Shown here piece after piece: positions 9,554 to 21,879 of a stretch of DNA of 64,000 nt. This stretch comes from Dichetophora obliterata (taxonomy: Eukaryota; Arthropoda; Insecta; Diptera; Sciomyzidae): contig OY986436.1 in the NCBI GenBank assembly GCA_963920525.1, positions 14,583,467 through 14,647,466 on the forward strand, read 5' to 3'. A program made the translations under genes and the position numbers. Each line of letters starts with the position of its first letter. The stretch's first letter is position 1. The notes below the pieces were generated by a model. It was given only the letters and a program-made list of their open reading frames with translations, was not told where the DNA came from and did no database searches.

Positions 9554-12287
9554 GTTGTAGAACACTTTTTGGAGTGGAAGCTGGCCAAAAACATGTGCTT
9601 TTTCCGTCATAACTCCCAAACCATACATCCTACAAGGACGATTTATACACCAAATTGTTTCTAATACATATATACACAAGACTGCATATTCAGAAAAAAG
9701 TTTTCTGGAATTTGATTTTTTTCAAGAATCTTATTCAAAAATTTTTACAAGGACGATTTATACACCAAATTGTTTCTAATACATATATACACAAGACTGC
9801 ATATTCAGAAAAAAGTTTTCTGGAATTTGATTTTTTTCAAGAATCTTATTTAAAAATTTTTACATGAATCATAGTTTTTGACGTGGTTTTGTGCGATTTT
9901 TTTGATTTTTTAGCCATAACTTCTAAACCATACATCATAAAAGGACGATTTATACATCAAAATGTTCCTTAAGCTACTGTCCACAAGACTGTATCCTTAA
10001 AATAATTTTAAAAATTAGATTTCATGTTAATTTCATGTGCCCTTTTTTGTCAATTTTTATTTTTTTTATTTATTTTCTAAAATAAAAACTACATATCAGA
10101 TAAGGACGATTCATGCATTAAAATGAGCACCAGGTCCTCGTCCTTAAGAAGGGATACTCCTTTGTCCAAATGCCGTTTGCTCTATCTCTTGTAGTTTAGG
10201 AGTTGTAGAACACTTTTTGGAGTGGAAGCTGGCCAAAAACATGTGCTTTTTCCGTCATAACTCCCAAACCATACATCCTACAAGGACGATTTATACACCA
10301 AATTGTTTCTAATACATATATACACAAGACTGCATATTCAGAAAAAAGTTTTCTGGAATTTGATTTTTTTCAAGAATCTTATTTAAAAATTTTTACATGA
10401 ATTATAGTTTTTGACGTGGTTTTGTGCGATTTTTTTGATTTTTTAGCCATAACTTCTAAACCATACATCATAAAAGGACGATTTATACATCAAAATGTTC
10501 CTTAAGCTACTGCCCACAAGACTGTATCCTTAAAATAATTTTAAAAATTAGATTTCATGTTAATTTCATGTGCCCTTTTTTGTCAATTTTTATTTTTTTT
10601 ATTTATTTTCTAAAATAAAAACTACATATCAGATAAGGACGATTCATGCATTAAAATGAGCACCAGGTCCTCGTCCTTAAGAAGGGATACTCCTTTGTCC
10701 AAATGCCGTTTGCTCTATCTCTTGTAGTTTAGGAGTTGTAGAACACTTTTTGGAGTGGAAGCTGGCCAAAAACATGTGCTTTTTCCGTCATAACTCCCAA
10801 ACCATACATCCTACAAGGACGATTTATACACCAAATTGTTTCTAATACATATATACACAAGACTGCATATTCAGAAAAAAGTTTTCTGGAATTTGATTTT
10901 TTTCAAGAATCTTATTTAAAAATTTTTACATGAATTATAGTTTTTGACGTGGTTTTGTGCGATTTTTTTGATTTTTTAGCCATAACTTCTAAACCATACA
11001 TCATAAAAGGACGATTTATACATCAAAATGTTCCTTAAGCTACTGCCCACAAGACTGTATCCTTAAAATAATTTTAAAAATTAGATTTCATGTTAATTTC
11101 ATGTGCCCTTTTTTGTCAATTTTTATTTTTTTTATTTATTTTCTAAAATAAAAACTACATATCAGATAAGGACGATTCATGCATTAAAATGAGCACCAGG
11201 TCCTCGTCCTTAAGAAGGGATACTCCTTTGTCCAAATGCCGTTTGCTCTATCTCTTGTAGTTTAGGAGTTGTAGAACACTTTTTGGAGTGGAAGCTGGCC
11301 AAAAACATGTGCTTTTTCCGTCATAACTCCCAAACCATACATCCTACAAGGACGATTTATACACCAAATTGTTTCTAATATATATATACACAAGACTGCA
11401 TATTCAGAAAAAAGTTTTCTGGAATTTGATTTTTTTCAAGAATCTTATTTAAAAATTTTTACATGAATCATAGTTTTTGACGTGGTTTTGTGCGATTTTT
11501 TTGATTTTTTAGCCATAACTTCTAAACCATACATCATAAAAGGACGATTTATACATCAAAATGTTCCTTAAGCTACTGTCCACAAGACTGTATCCTTAAA
11601 ATAATTTTAAAAATTAGATTTCATGTTAATTTCATGTGCCCTTTTTTGTCAATTTTTATTTTTTTTATTTATTTTCTAAAATAAAAACTACATATCAGAT
11701 AAGGACGATTCATGCATTAAAATGAGCACCAGGTCCTCGTCCTTAAGAAGGGATACTCCTTTGTCCAAACGCCGTTTGCTCTATCTCTTGTAGTTTAGGA
11801 GTTGTAGAACACTTTTTGGAGTGGAAGCTGGCCAAAAACATGTGCTTTTTCCGTCATAACTCCCAAACCATACATCCTACAAGGACGATTTATACACCAA
11901 ATTGTTTCTAATATATATATACACAAGACTGCATATTTAGAAAAAAGTTTTCTGGAATTTGATTTTTTTCAAGAATCTTATTTAAAAATTTTTACATGAA
12001 TCATAGTTTTTGACGTGGTTTTGTGCGATTTTTTTGATTTTTTAGCCATAACTTCTAAACCATACATCATAAAAGGACGATTTATACATCAAATTGTTCC
12101 TTAAGCTACTGTCCACAAGACTGTATCCTTAAAATAATTTTAAAAATTAGATTTCATGTTAATTTCATGTGCCCTTTTTTGTCAATTTTTATTTTTTTTA
12201 TTTATTTTCTAAAATAAAAACTACATATCAGATAAGGACGATTCATGCATTAAAATGAGCACCAGGTCCTCATCCTTAAGAAGGGAT
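9554..12287 (+). repeat. Homogeneous single-monomer run M19-M23
   Basis: Intervals are 648 (533 plus a 115-bp duplication), 533, 533, 533 and 487. All five share GACGATTTATACATC in subrepeat 2, where the rest of the array has TATGCATC. M20 and M21 share GAATTATAG; M22 and M23 share TCTAATATATATATAC. The nested sharing suggests stepwise amplification of one monomer type without an HOR. Confidence 0.82.
9631..9860 (+). repeat. 115-bp tandem duplication inside M19
   Basis: Positions 9631-9745 repeat as 9746-9860, both starting TACAAGGACGATTTATACACC and differing by at least one base (TTATTC against TTATTT). The duplicated piece spans the box, CACAAGACTGCATATTC and the T-tract of subrepeat 1. 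The sequence after the second copy, TACATG, offers short TAC homology for the junction. It lengthens M19 to 648 bp and creates a 70-residue forward frame that is not a gene. Confidence 0.93.
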
Positions 12288-12298
12288 ACTCCTTTGTC

Positions 12299-12320
12299 CA
12301 AATGCCGGTGGAAGCTGGCC
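12299..12320 (+). other. 46-bp deletion junction in M24
   Basis: Same breakpoint as M16: AATGCCG is joined to GTGGAAGCTGGCC. The left flank is M23 (homogeneous run) rather than M15, so two different neighbours are attached to the same junction. The exchange that built the blocks therefore lies to the left of the junction. Confidence 0.9.
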
Positions 12321-14420
12321 AAAAACATGTGCTTTTTCCGTCATAACTCCCAAACCATACATCCTACAAGGACGATTTATACACCAAATTGTTTCTAATA
12401 CATATATACACAAGACTGCATATTCAGAAAAAAGTTTTCTGGAATTTGATTTTTTTTCAAGAATCTTATTTAAAATTTTTTACATGAATCATAGTTTTTG
12501 ACGTGGTTTTGTGCGATTTTTTTGATTTTTTAGCCATAACTTCTAAACCGTACATCATAAAAGGACGATTTATGCATCAAAATGTTCCTTAAGCTACTAC
12601 CCACAAGACTGTATCCTTAAAATAATTTTAAAAATTAGATTTCATGTTAATTTCATGTGCCCTTTTTTGTCAATTTTTATTTTTTTTATTTATTTTCTAA
12701 AATAAAAACTACATATCAGATAAGGACGATTCATGCATTTAAATGAGCACCAGGTCCTCGTCCTTAAGTAGGGTAACTTCTTTGTCCAAATGTCGTTTGC
12801 TCTAGCTCTTGCAGTTTAGGAGTTGTAGAACACTTTTTGGAGTGGAAGCTGGCCAAAAACATGTGCTTTTTCCGTCATAACTCCCAAACCATACATCCTA
12901 CAAGGACGATTTATACACCAAATTGTTTCTAATACATATATACACAAGACTGCATATTCAGAAAAAAGTTTTCTGGAATTTGATTTTTTTCAAGAATCTT
13001 AGTTAAAATTTTGTACATGAATCATAGTTTTTGACGTGGTTTTGTGCGATTTTTTGATTTTTTAGCCATAACTTCTAAACCATACATCATAAAAGGACGA
13101 TTTATGCATCAAAATGTTCCTTAAGCTACTGCCCACAAGACTGTATCCTTAAAATAATTGTACAAATTAGATTTCATGTTAATTTCATGTGCCCTTTTTT
13201 GTCAATTTTTATTTTTTTTATTTATTTTCTAAAATAAAAACTACATAACAGATAAGGACGATTCATGCATTAAAATGAGCACCAGGTCCTCGTCCTTAAG
13301 AAGGGATACTCCTTTGTCCAAATGCCGTTTGTTCTATCTCTTGTAGTTTAGGAGTTGTAGAACACTTTTTGGAGTGGAAGCTGGCCAAAAACATGTGCAT
13401 TTTCCGTCATAACTCCCAAACCATACATCCTACAAGAACGATTTATACACCAAATTGTTTCTAATACATATATACACAAGACTGCATATTCAGAAAAAAG
13501 TTTTCTGGAATTTGATTTTTTTCAAGAATCTTAGTTCAAATTTTTTACATGAATCATAGTTTTTGACGTGGTTTTTTGCGATTTTTTTGATTTTTTAGCC
13601 ATAACTTCTAAACCATACATCATAAAAGGACGATTTATGCATCAAAATGTTCCTTAAGCTACTGCCCACAAGACTGTATCCTTAAAATAATTTTAAAAAT
13701 TAGATTTCATGTTAATTTCATGTGCCCTTTTTTGTCAATTTTTATTTTTTTTTATTTATTTTCTAAAATAAAAACTACATAACAGATAAGGACGATTCAT
13801 GCATTTAAATAAGCACCAGGTCCTCGTCCTTAAGAAGGGATACTCCTTTGTCCAAATGCCGTTTGCTCTATCTCTTGTAGTTTAGGAGTTGTAGAACACT
13901 TTTTGGAGTGGAAGCTGGCCAAAAACATGTGCTTTTTCCGTCATAACTCCCAAACCATACATCCTACAAGGTCGATTTATACACCAAATTGTTTCTAATA
14001 CATATATACACAAGACTGCATATTCAGAAAAAAGTTTTCTGGAATTTGATTTTTTTCAAGAATCTTAGTTAAAATTTTTTACATGAATCATAGTTTTTGA
14101 CGTGGTTTTTTGCGATTTTTTTGATTTTTTAGCCATAACTTCTAAACCATACATCATAAAAGGACGATTTATGCATCAAAATGTTCCTTAAGCTACTGCC
14201 CACAAGACTGTATCCTTAAAATAATTTTAAAAATTAGATTTCATGTTAATTTCATGTGCCCTTTTTTGTCAATTTTTATTTTTTTTATTTATTTTCTAAA
14301 ATAAAAACTAAATAACAGATAAGGACGATTCATGCATTAAAATGAGCACCAGGTCCTCGTCCTTAAGAAGGGATACTCCTTTGTCCAAATGCCGTTTGCT
14401 CTATCTCTTGTAGCTTAGGA

Positions 14421-17076
14421 GTTGTAGAACACTTTTTGGAGTGGAAGCTGGCCAAAAACATGTGCTTTTTCCGTCATAACTCCCAAACCATACATCCTAC
14501 AAGGACGATTTATACACCAAATTGTTTCTAATACATATATACACAAGACTGCATATTCAGAAAAAAGTTTTCTGGAATTTGATTTTTTTTCAAGAATCTT
14601 ATTTAAAAATTTTTACATGAATCATAGTTTTGTGCGATTTTTTTGATTTTTTAGCCATAACTTCTAAACCATACATCATAAAAGGACGATTTATGCATCA
14701 AAATGTTCCTTAAGCTACTGCCCACAAGACTGTATCCTTAAAATAATTTTAAAAATTAGATTTCATGTTAATTTCATGTGCCCTTTTTTGTCAATTTTTA
14801 TTTTTTTTATTTATTTTCTAAAATAAAAACTAAATAACAGATAAGGACGATTCATGCATTTAAATGAGCACCAGGTCCTCGTCCTTAAGAAGGGATACTC
14901 CTTTGTCCAAATGCCGTTTGCTCTATCTCTTGTAGTTTAGGAGTTGTAGAACACTTTTTGGAGTGGAAGCTGGCCAAAAACATGTGCTTTTTCCGTCATA
15001 ACTCCCAAACCATACATCCTACAAAGTCGATTTATACACCAAATTGTTTCTAATACATATATACACAAGACTGCATATTCAGAAAAAAGTTTTCTGGAAT
15101 TTGATTTTTTTCAAGAATCTTAGTTCAAATTTTTTACATGAATCATAGTTTTTGACGTGGTTTTTTGCGATTTTTTTGATTTTTTAGCCATAACTTCTAA
15201 ACCGTACATCATAAAAGGACGATTTATGCATCAAAATGTTCCTTAAGCTACTGCCCACAAGACTGTACCCTTAAAATAATTTTAAAAATTAGATTTCATG
15301 TTAATTTCATGTGCCCTTTTTTGTCAATTTTTATTTTTTTTATTTATTTTCTAAAATAAAAACTACATATCAGATAAGGACGATTCATGCATTTAAATGA
15401 GCACCAGGTCCTCGTCCTTAAGAAGGGATACTCCTTTGTCCAAATGCCGTTTGCTCTATCTCTTGTAGTTTAGGAGTTGTAGAACACTTTTTGGAGTGGA
15501 AGCTGGCCAAAAACATGTGCTTTTTCCGTCATAACTCCCAAACCATACATCCTACAATGTCGATTTATACACCAAATTGTTTCTAATACATATATACACA
15601 AGACTGCATATTCAGAAAAAAGTTTTCTGGAATTTGATTATTTTCAAGAATCTTAGTTAAAATTTTTTACATGAATCATAGTTTTTGACGTGGTTTTTTG
15701 CGATTTTTTTGATTTTTTAGCCATAACTTCTAAACCATACAACATAAAAGGACGATTTATGCATCAAAATGTTCCTTAAGCTACTGCCCACAAGACTGTA
15801 TCCTTAAAATAATTTTAAAAATTAGATTTCATGTTAATTTCATGTGCCCTTTTTTGTCAATTTTTATTTTTTTTATTTATTTTCTAAAATAAAAACTAAA
15901 TAACAGATAAGGACGATTCATGCATTAAAATGAGCACCAGGTCCTCGTCCTTAAGAAGGGATACTCCTTTGTCCAAATGCCGTTTGCTCTATCTCTTGTA
16001 GCTTAGGAGTTGTAGAACACTTTTTGGAGTGGAAGCTGGCCAAAAACATGTGCTTTTTCCGTCATAACTCCCAAACCATACATCCTACAAGGACGATTTA
16101 TACACCAAATTGTTTCTAATACATATATACACAAGACTGCATATTCAGAAAAAAGTTTTCTGGAATTTGATTTTTTTTCAAGAATCTTATTTAAAAATTT
16201 TTACATGAATCATAGTTTTTGACGTGGTTTTGTGCGATTTTTTTGATTTTTTAGCCATAACTTCTAAACCATACATCATAAAAGGACGATTTATGCATCA
16301 AAATGTTCCTTAAGCTACTGCCCACAAGACTGTATCCTTAAAATAATTTTAAAAATTAGATTTCATGTTAATTTCATGTGCCCTTTTTTGTCAATTTTTA
16401 TTTTTTTTATTTATTTTCTAAAATAAAAACTACATAACAGATAAGGACGATTCATGCATTAAAATGAGCACCAGGTCCTCGTCCTTAAGAAGGGATACTC
16501 CTTTGTCCAAATGCTGTTTGCTCTATCTCTTGTAGTTTAAGAGTTGTAGAACACTTTTTGGAGTGGAAGCTGGCCAAAAACATGTGCTTTTTCCGTCATA
16601 ACTCCCAAACCATAAATCCTACAAGGACGATTTATACACCAAATTGTTTCTAATACATATATACACAAGACTGCATATTCAGAAAAAAGTTTTCTGGAAT
16701 TTGATTTTTTTTCAAGAATCTTATTTAAAAATTTTTACATGAATCATAGTTTTTGACGTGGTTTTGTGCGATTTTTTTGATTTTTTAGCCATAACTTCTA
16801 AACCATACATCATAAAAGGACGATTTATGCATCAAAATGTTTCTTAAGCTACTGCCCACAAGACTGTATCCTTAAAATAATTTTAAAAATTAGATTTCAT
16901 GTTAATTTCATGTGCCCTTTTTTGTCAATTTTTATTTTTTTTATTTATTTTCTAAAATAAAAACTACATATCAGATAAGGACGATTCATGCATTAAAATG
17001 AGCACCAGGTCCTCGTCCTTAAGTAGGGTAACTTCTTTGTCCAAATGCCGTTTGCTCTAGCTCTTGTAGTTTAGGA
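14421..17076 (+). repeat. Pentamer HOR copy 3 (M28-M32, 2,656 bp)
   Basis: Counterpart of M4-M8 with the same lengths and marks, including the 12-bp deletion in M28. Confidence 0.88.
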
Positions 17077-19744
17077 GTTGTAGAACACTTTTTGGAGTGG
17101 AAGCTGGCCAAAAACATGTGCTTTTTCCGTCATAACTCCCAAACCATACATCCTACAAGGACGATTTATACACCAAATTGTTTCTAATACATATATACAC
17201 AAGACTGCATATTCAGAAAAAAGTTTTCTGGAATTTGATTTTTTTTCAAGAATCTTATTTAAAAATTTTTACATGAATCATAGTTTTTGACGTGGTTTTG
17301 TGCGATTTTTTTGATTTTTTAGCCATAACTTCTAAACCATACATCATAAAAGGACGATTTATGCATCAAAATGTTCCTTAAGCTACTGCCCACAAGACTG
17401 TATCCTTAAAATAATTTTAAAAATTAGATTTCATGTTAATTTCATGTGCCCTTTTTTGTCAATTTTTATTTTTTTTATTTATTTTCTAAAATAAAAACTA
17501 AATAACAGATAAGGACGATTCATGCATTTAAATGAGCACCAGGTCCTCGTCCTTAAGAAGGGATACTCCTTTGTCCAAATGCCGTTTGCTCTATCTCTTG
17601 TAGTTTAGGAGTTGTAGAACACTTTTTGGAGTGGAAGCTGGCCAAAAACATGTGCTTTTTCCGTCATAACTCCCAAACCATACATCCTACAAAGTCGATT
17701 TATACACCAAATTGTTTCTAATACATATATACACAAGACTGCATATTCAGAAAAAAGTTTTCTGGAATTTGATTTTTTTCAAGAATCTTAGTTCAAATTT
17801 TTTACATGAATCATAGTTTTTGACGTGGTTTTTTGCGATTTTTTTGATTTTTTAGCCATAACTTCTAAACCGTACATCATAAAAGGACGATTTATGCATC
17901 AAAATGTTCCTTAAGCTACTGCCCACAAGACTGTACCCTTAAAATAATTTTAAAAATTAGATTTCATGTTAATTTCATGTGCCCTTTTTTGTCAATTTTT
18001 ATTTTTTTTATTTATTTTCTAAAATAAAAACTACATATCAGATAAGGACGATTCATGCATTTAAATGAGCACCAGGTCCTCGTCCTTAAGAAGGGATACT
18101 CCTTTGTCCAAATGCCGTTTGCTCTATCTCTTGTAGTTTAGGAGTTGTAGAACACTTTTTGGAGTGGAAGCTGGCCAAAAACATGTGCTTTTTCCGTCAT
18201 AACTCCCAAACCATACATCCTACAATGTCGATTTATACACCAAATTGTTTCTAATACATATATACACAAGACTGCATATTCAGAAAAAAGTTTTCTGGAA
18301 TTTGATTATTTTCAAGAATCTTAGTTAAAATTTTTTACATGAATCATAGTTTTTGACGTGGTTTTTTGCGATTTTTTTGATTTTTTAGCCATAACTTCTA
18401 AACCATACATCATAAAAGGACGATTTATGCATCAAAATGTTCCTTAAGCTACTGCCCACAAGACTGTATCCTTAAAATAATTTTAAAAATTAGATTTCAT
18501 GTTAATTTCATGTGCCCTTTTTTGTCAATTTTTATTTTTTTTATTTATTTTCTAAAATAAAAACTAAATAACAGATAAGGACGATTCATGCATTAAAATG
18601 AGCACCAGGTCCTCGTCCTTAAGAAGGGATACTCCTTTGTCCAAATGCCGTTTGCTCTATCTCTTGTAGCTTAGGAGTTGTAGAACACTTTTTGGAGTGG
18701 AAGCTGGCCAAAAACATGTGCTTTTTCCGTCATAACTCCCAAACCATACATCCTACAAGGACGATTTATACACCAAATTGTTTCTAATACATATATACAC
18801 AAGACTGCATATTCAGAAAAAAGTTTTCTGGAATTTGATTTTTTTTCAAGAATCTTATTTAAAAATTTTTACATGAATCATAGTTTTTGACGTGGTTTTG
18901 TGCGATTTTTTTGATTTTTTAGCCATAACTTCTAAACCATACATCATAAAAGGACGATTTATGCATCAAAATGTTCCTTAAGCTACTGCCCACAAGACTG
19001 TATCCTTAAAATAATTTTAAAAATTAGATTTCATGTTAATTTCATGTGCCCTTTTTTGTCAATTTTTATTTTTTTTATTTATTTTCTAAAATAAAAACTA
19101 CATAACAGATAAGGACGATTCATGCATTAAAATGAGCACCAGGTCCTCGTCCTTAAGAAGGGATACTCCTTTGTCCAAATGCTGTTTGCTCTATCTCTTG
19201 TAGTTTAAGAGTTGTAGAACACTTTTTGGAGTGGAAGCTGGCCAAAAACATGTGCTTTTTCCGTCATAACTCCCAAACCATAAATCCTACAAGGACGATT
19301 TATACACCAAATTGTTTCTAATACATATATACACAAGACTGCATATTCAGAAAAAAGTTTTCTGGAATTTGATTTTTTTTCAAGAATCTTATTTAAAAAT
19401 TTTTACATGAATCATAGTTTTTGACGTGGTTTTGTGCGATTTTTTTGATTTTTTAGCCATAACTTCTAAACCATACATCATAAAAGGACGATTTATGCAT
19501 CAAAATGTTTCTTAAGCTACTGCCCACAAGACTGTATCCTTAAAATAATTTTAAAAATTAGATTTCATGTTAATTTCATGTGCCCTTTTTTGTCAATTTT
19601 TATTTTTTTTATTTATTTTCTAAAATAAAAACTACATATCAGATAAGGACGATTCATGCATTAAAATGAGCACCAGGTCCTCGTCCTTAAGTAGGGTAAC
19701 TTCTTTGTCCAAATGCCGTTTGCTCTAGCTCTTGTAGTTTAGGA
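17077..19744 (+). repeat. Pentamer HOR copy 4 (M33-M37, 2,668 bp)
   Basis: Counterpart of M9-M13, but M33 is 534 bp and keeps TTGACGTGG. Marks CAAAGTCG, CAATGTCG, TAGCTTAGG and GTTTAAGAG follow in order. Confidence 0.87.
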
Positions 19745-21879
19745 GTTGTAGAACACTTTTTGGAGTGGAAGCTGGCCAAAAACATGTGCTTTTTCCGTCA
19801 TAACTCCCAAACCATACATCCTACAAGGACGATTTATACACCAACTTGTTTCTAATACATATATACACAAGACTGCATATTCAGAAAAAAGTTTTCTGGA
19901 ATTTGATTTTTTTTCAAGAATCTTAGTTAAAATTTTTTACATGAATCATAGTTTTTGACGTGGTTTTTTGCGATTTTTTTGATTTTTTAGCCATAACTTC
20001 TAAACCATACATCATAAAAGGACGATTTATGCATCAAAATGTTCCTTAAGCTACTGCCCACAAGACTGTACCCTTAAAATAATTTTAAAAATTAGATTTC
20101 ATGTTAATTTCATGTGCCCTTTTTTGTCAATTTTTATTTTTTTTATTTATTTTCTAAAATAAAAACTACATATCAGATAAGGACGATTCATGCATTTAAA
20201 TGAGCACCAGGTCCTCGTCCTTAAGAAGGGATACTCCTTTGTCCAAATGCCGTTTGCTCTATCTCTTGTAGTTTAGGAGTTGTAGAACACTTTTTGGAGT
20301 GGAAGCTGGCCAAAAACATGTGCTTTTTCCGTCATAACTCCCAAACCATACATCCTACAAGGTCGATTTATACACCAAATTGTTTCTAATACATATATAC
20401 ACAATACTGCATATTCAGAAAAAAGTTTTCTGGAATTTGATTATTTTCAAGAATCTTAGTTAAAATTTTTTACATGAATCATAGTTTTTGACGTGGTTTT
20501 TTGCGATTTTTTTGATTCTTTAGCCATAACTTCTAAACCATACAACATAAAAGGACGATTTATGCATCAAAATGTTCCTTAAGCTACTGCCCACAAGACT
20601 GTATCCTTAAAATAATTTTAAAAATTAGATTTCATGTTAATTTCATGTGCCCTTTTTTGTCAATTTTTATTTTTTTTATTTATTTTCTAAAATAAAAACT
20701 AAATAACAGATAAGGACGATTCATGCATTAAAATGAGCACCAGGTCCTCGTCCTTAAGAAGGGATACTCCTTTGTCCAAATGCCGTTTGCTCTATCTCTT
20801 GTAGCTTAGGAGTTGTAGAACACTTTTTGGAGTGGAAGCTGGCCAAAAACATGTGCTTTTTCCGTCATAACTCCCAAACCATACATCCTACAAGGACGAT
20901 TTATACACCAAATTGATTCTAATACATATATACACAAGACTGCATATTCAGAAAAAAGTTTTCTGGAATTTGATTTTTTTTCAAGAATCTTATTTAAAAA
21001 TTTTTACATGAATCATAGTTTTTGACGTGGTTTTGTGCGATTTTTTTGATTTTTTAGCCATAACTTCTAAACCATACATCATAAAAGGACGATTTATGCA
21101 TCAAAATGTTCCTTAAGCTACTGCCCACAAGACTGTATCCTTGAAATAATTTTAAAAATTAGATTTCATGTTAATTTCATGTGCCCTTTTTTGTCAATTT
21201 TTATTTTTTTTATTTATTTTCTAAAATAAAAACTACATAACAGATAAGGACGATTCATGCATTAAAATGAGCACCAGGTCCTCGTCCTTAAGAAGGGATA
21301 CTCCTTTGTCCAAATGCTGTTTGCTCTATCTCTTGTAGTTTAGGAGTTGTAGAACACTTTTTGGAGTGGAAGCTGGCCAAAAACATGTGCTTTTTCCGTC
21401 ATAACTCCCAAACCATACATCCTACAAGGACGATTTATACACCAAATTGTTTCTAATACATATATACACAAGACTGCATATTCAGAAAAAAGTTTTCTGG
21501 AATTTGATTTTTTTTCAAGAATCTTATTTAAAAATTTTTACATGAATCATAGTTTTTGACGTGGTTTTGTGCGATTTTTTTGATTTTTTAGCCATAACTT
21601 CTAAACCATACATCATAAAAGGACGATTTATGCATCAAAATGTTTCTTAAGCTACTGCCCACAAGACTGTATCCTTAAAATAATTTTAAAAATTAGATTT
21701 CATGTTAATTTCATGTGCCCTTTTTTGTCAATTTTTATTTTTTTTATTTATTTTCTAAAATAAAAACTACATATCAGATAAGGACGATTCATGCATTAAA
21801 ATGAGCACCAGGTCCTCGTCCTTAAGTAGGGTAACTTCTTTGTCCAAATGCCGTTTGCTCTAGCTCTTGTAGTTTAGGA
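19745..21879 (+). repeat. Four-monomer version of the pentamer (M38-M41, 2,135 bp)
   Basis: Anchors 19745, 20279, 20812, 21346. M38 has CTAGCTCT and CACCAACTTG, M39 CAAGGTCG and CACAATACTG, M40 TAGCTTAGG, and M41 the ATGCTG and TTTCTTAAGC marks of M8/M13. One position of the five is missing, consistent with loss of a monomer by unequal exchange (the CAAAGTCG and CAATGTCG pair is represented by one CAAGGTCG monomer). Confidence 0.75.

Larger units (their letters stand above)
7974..12307 (+). repeat. Block B: M16-M23 (4,334 bp)
   Basis: Begins with truncated M16, followed by M17 (anchor 8488), which copies M1, and M18 (9021), which copies M2. M19-M23 then form a homogeneous run (anchors 9554, 10202, 10735, 11268, 11801). 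The block ends at the next truncated monomer, M24. The distance from the M16 junction to the M24 junction is 4334 bp, the same as from M17 to M25. Confidence 0.85.
12308..20785 (+). repeat. Block C, part 1: M24-M39, copy of block A
   Basis: Truncated M24 is followed by anchors 12822, 13354, 13888, 14421, 14943, 15476, 16009, 16543, 17077, 17611, 18144, 18677, 19211, 19745 and 20279. Each is M1-M15 plus 12800 up to M33 and plus 12812 after it. Differences seen by eye are few: M33 lacks the 12-bp deletion that M9 has, and M35 reads CCATACATC where M11 reads CCGTACATC. The two copies look well above 98% identical. Confidence 0.88.

Noticed and set aside
9655..9867. Forward frame of 70 residues with internal repetition
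   Set aside because: Created by the 115-bp tandem duplication, whose length is not a multiple of three; the repetition shows in the peptide only partly and in shifted frame.
7974..12307. Possible transposon insertion at the truncated monomers
   Set aside because: Sequence on both sides of each junction is ordinary satellite in register; there are no terminal repeats or target duplications, only a 46-bp deletion.
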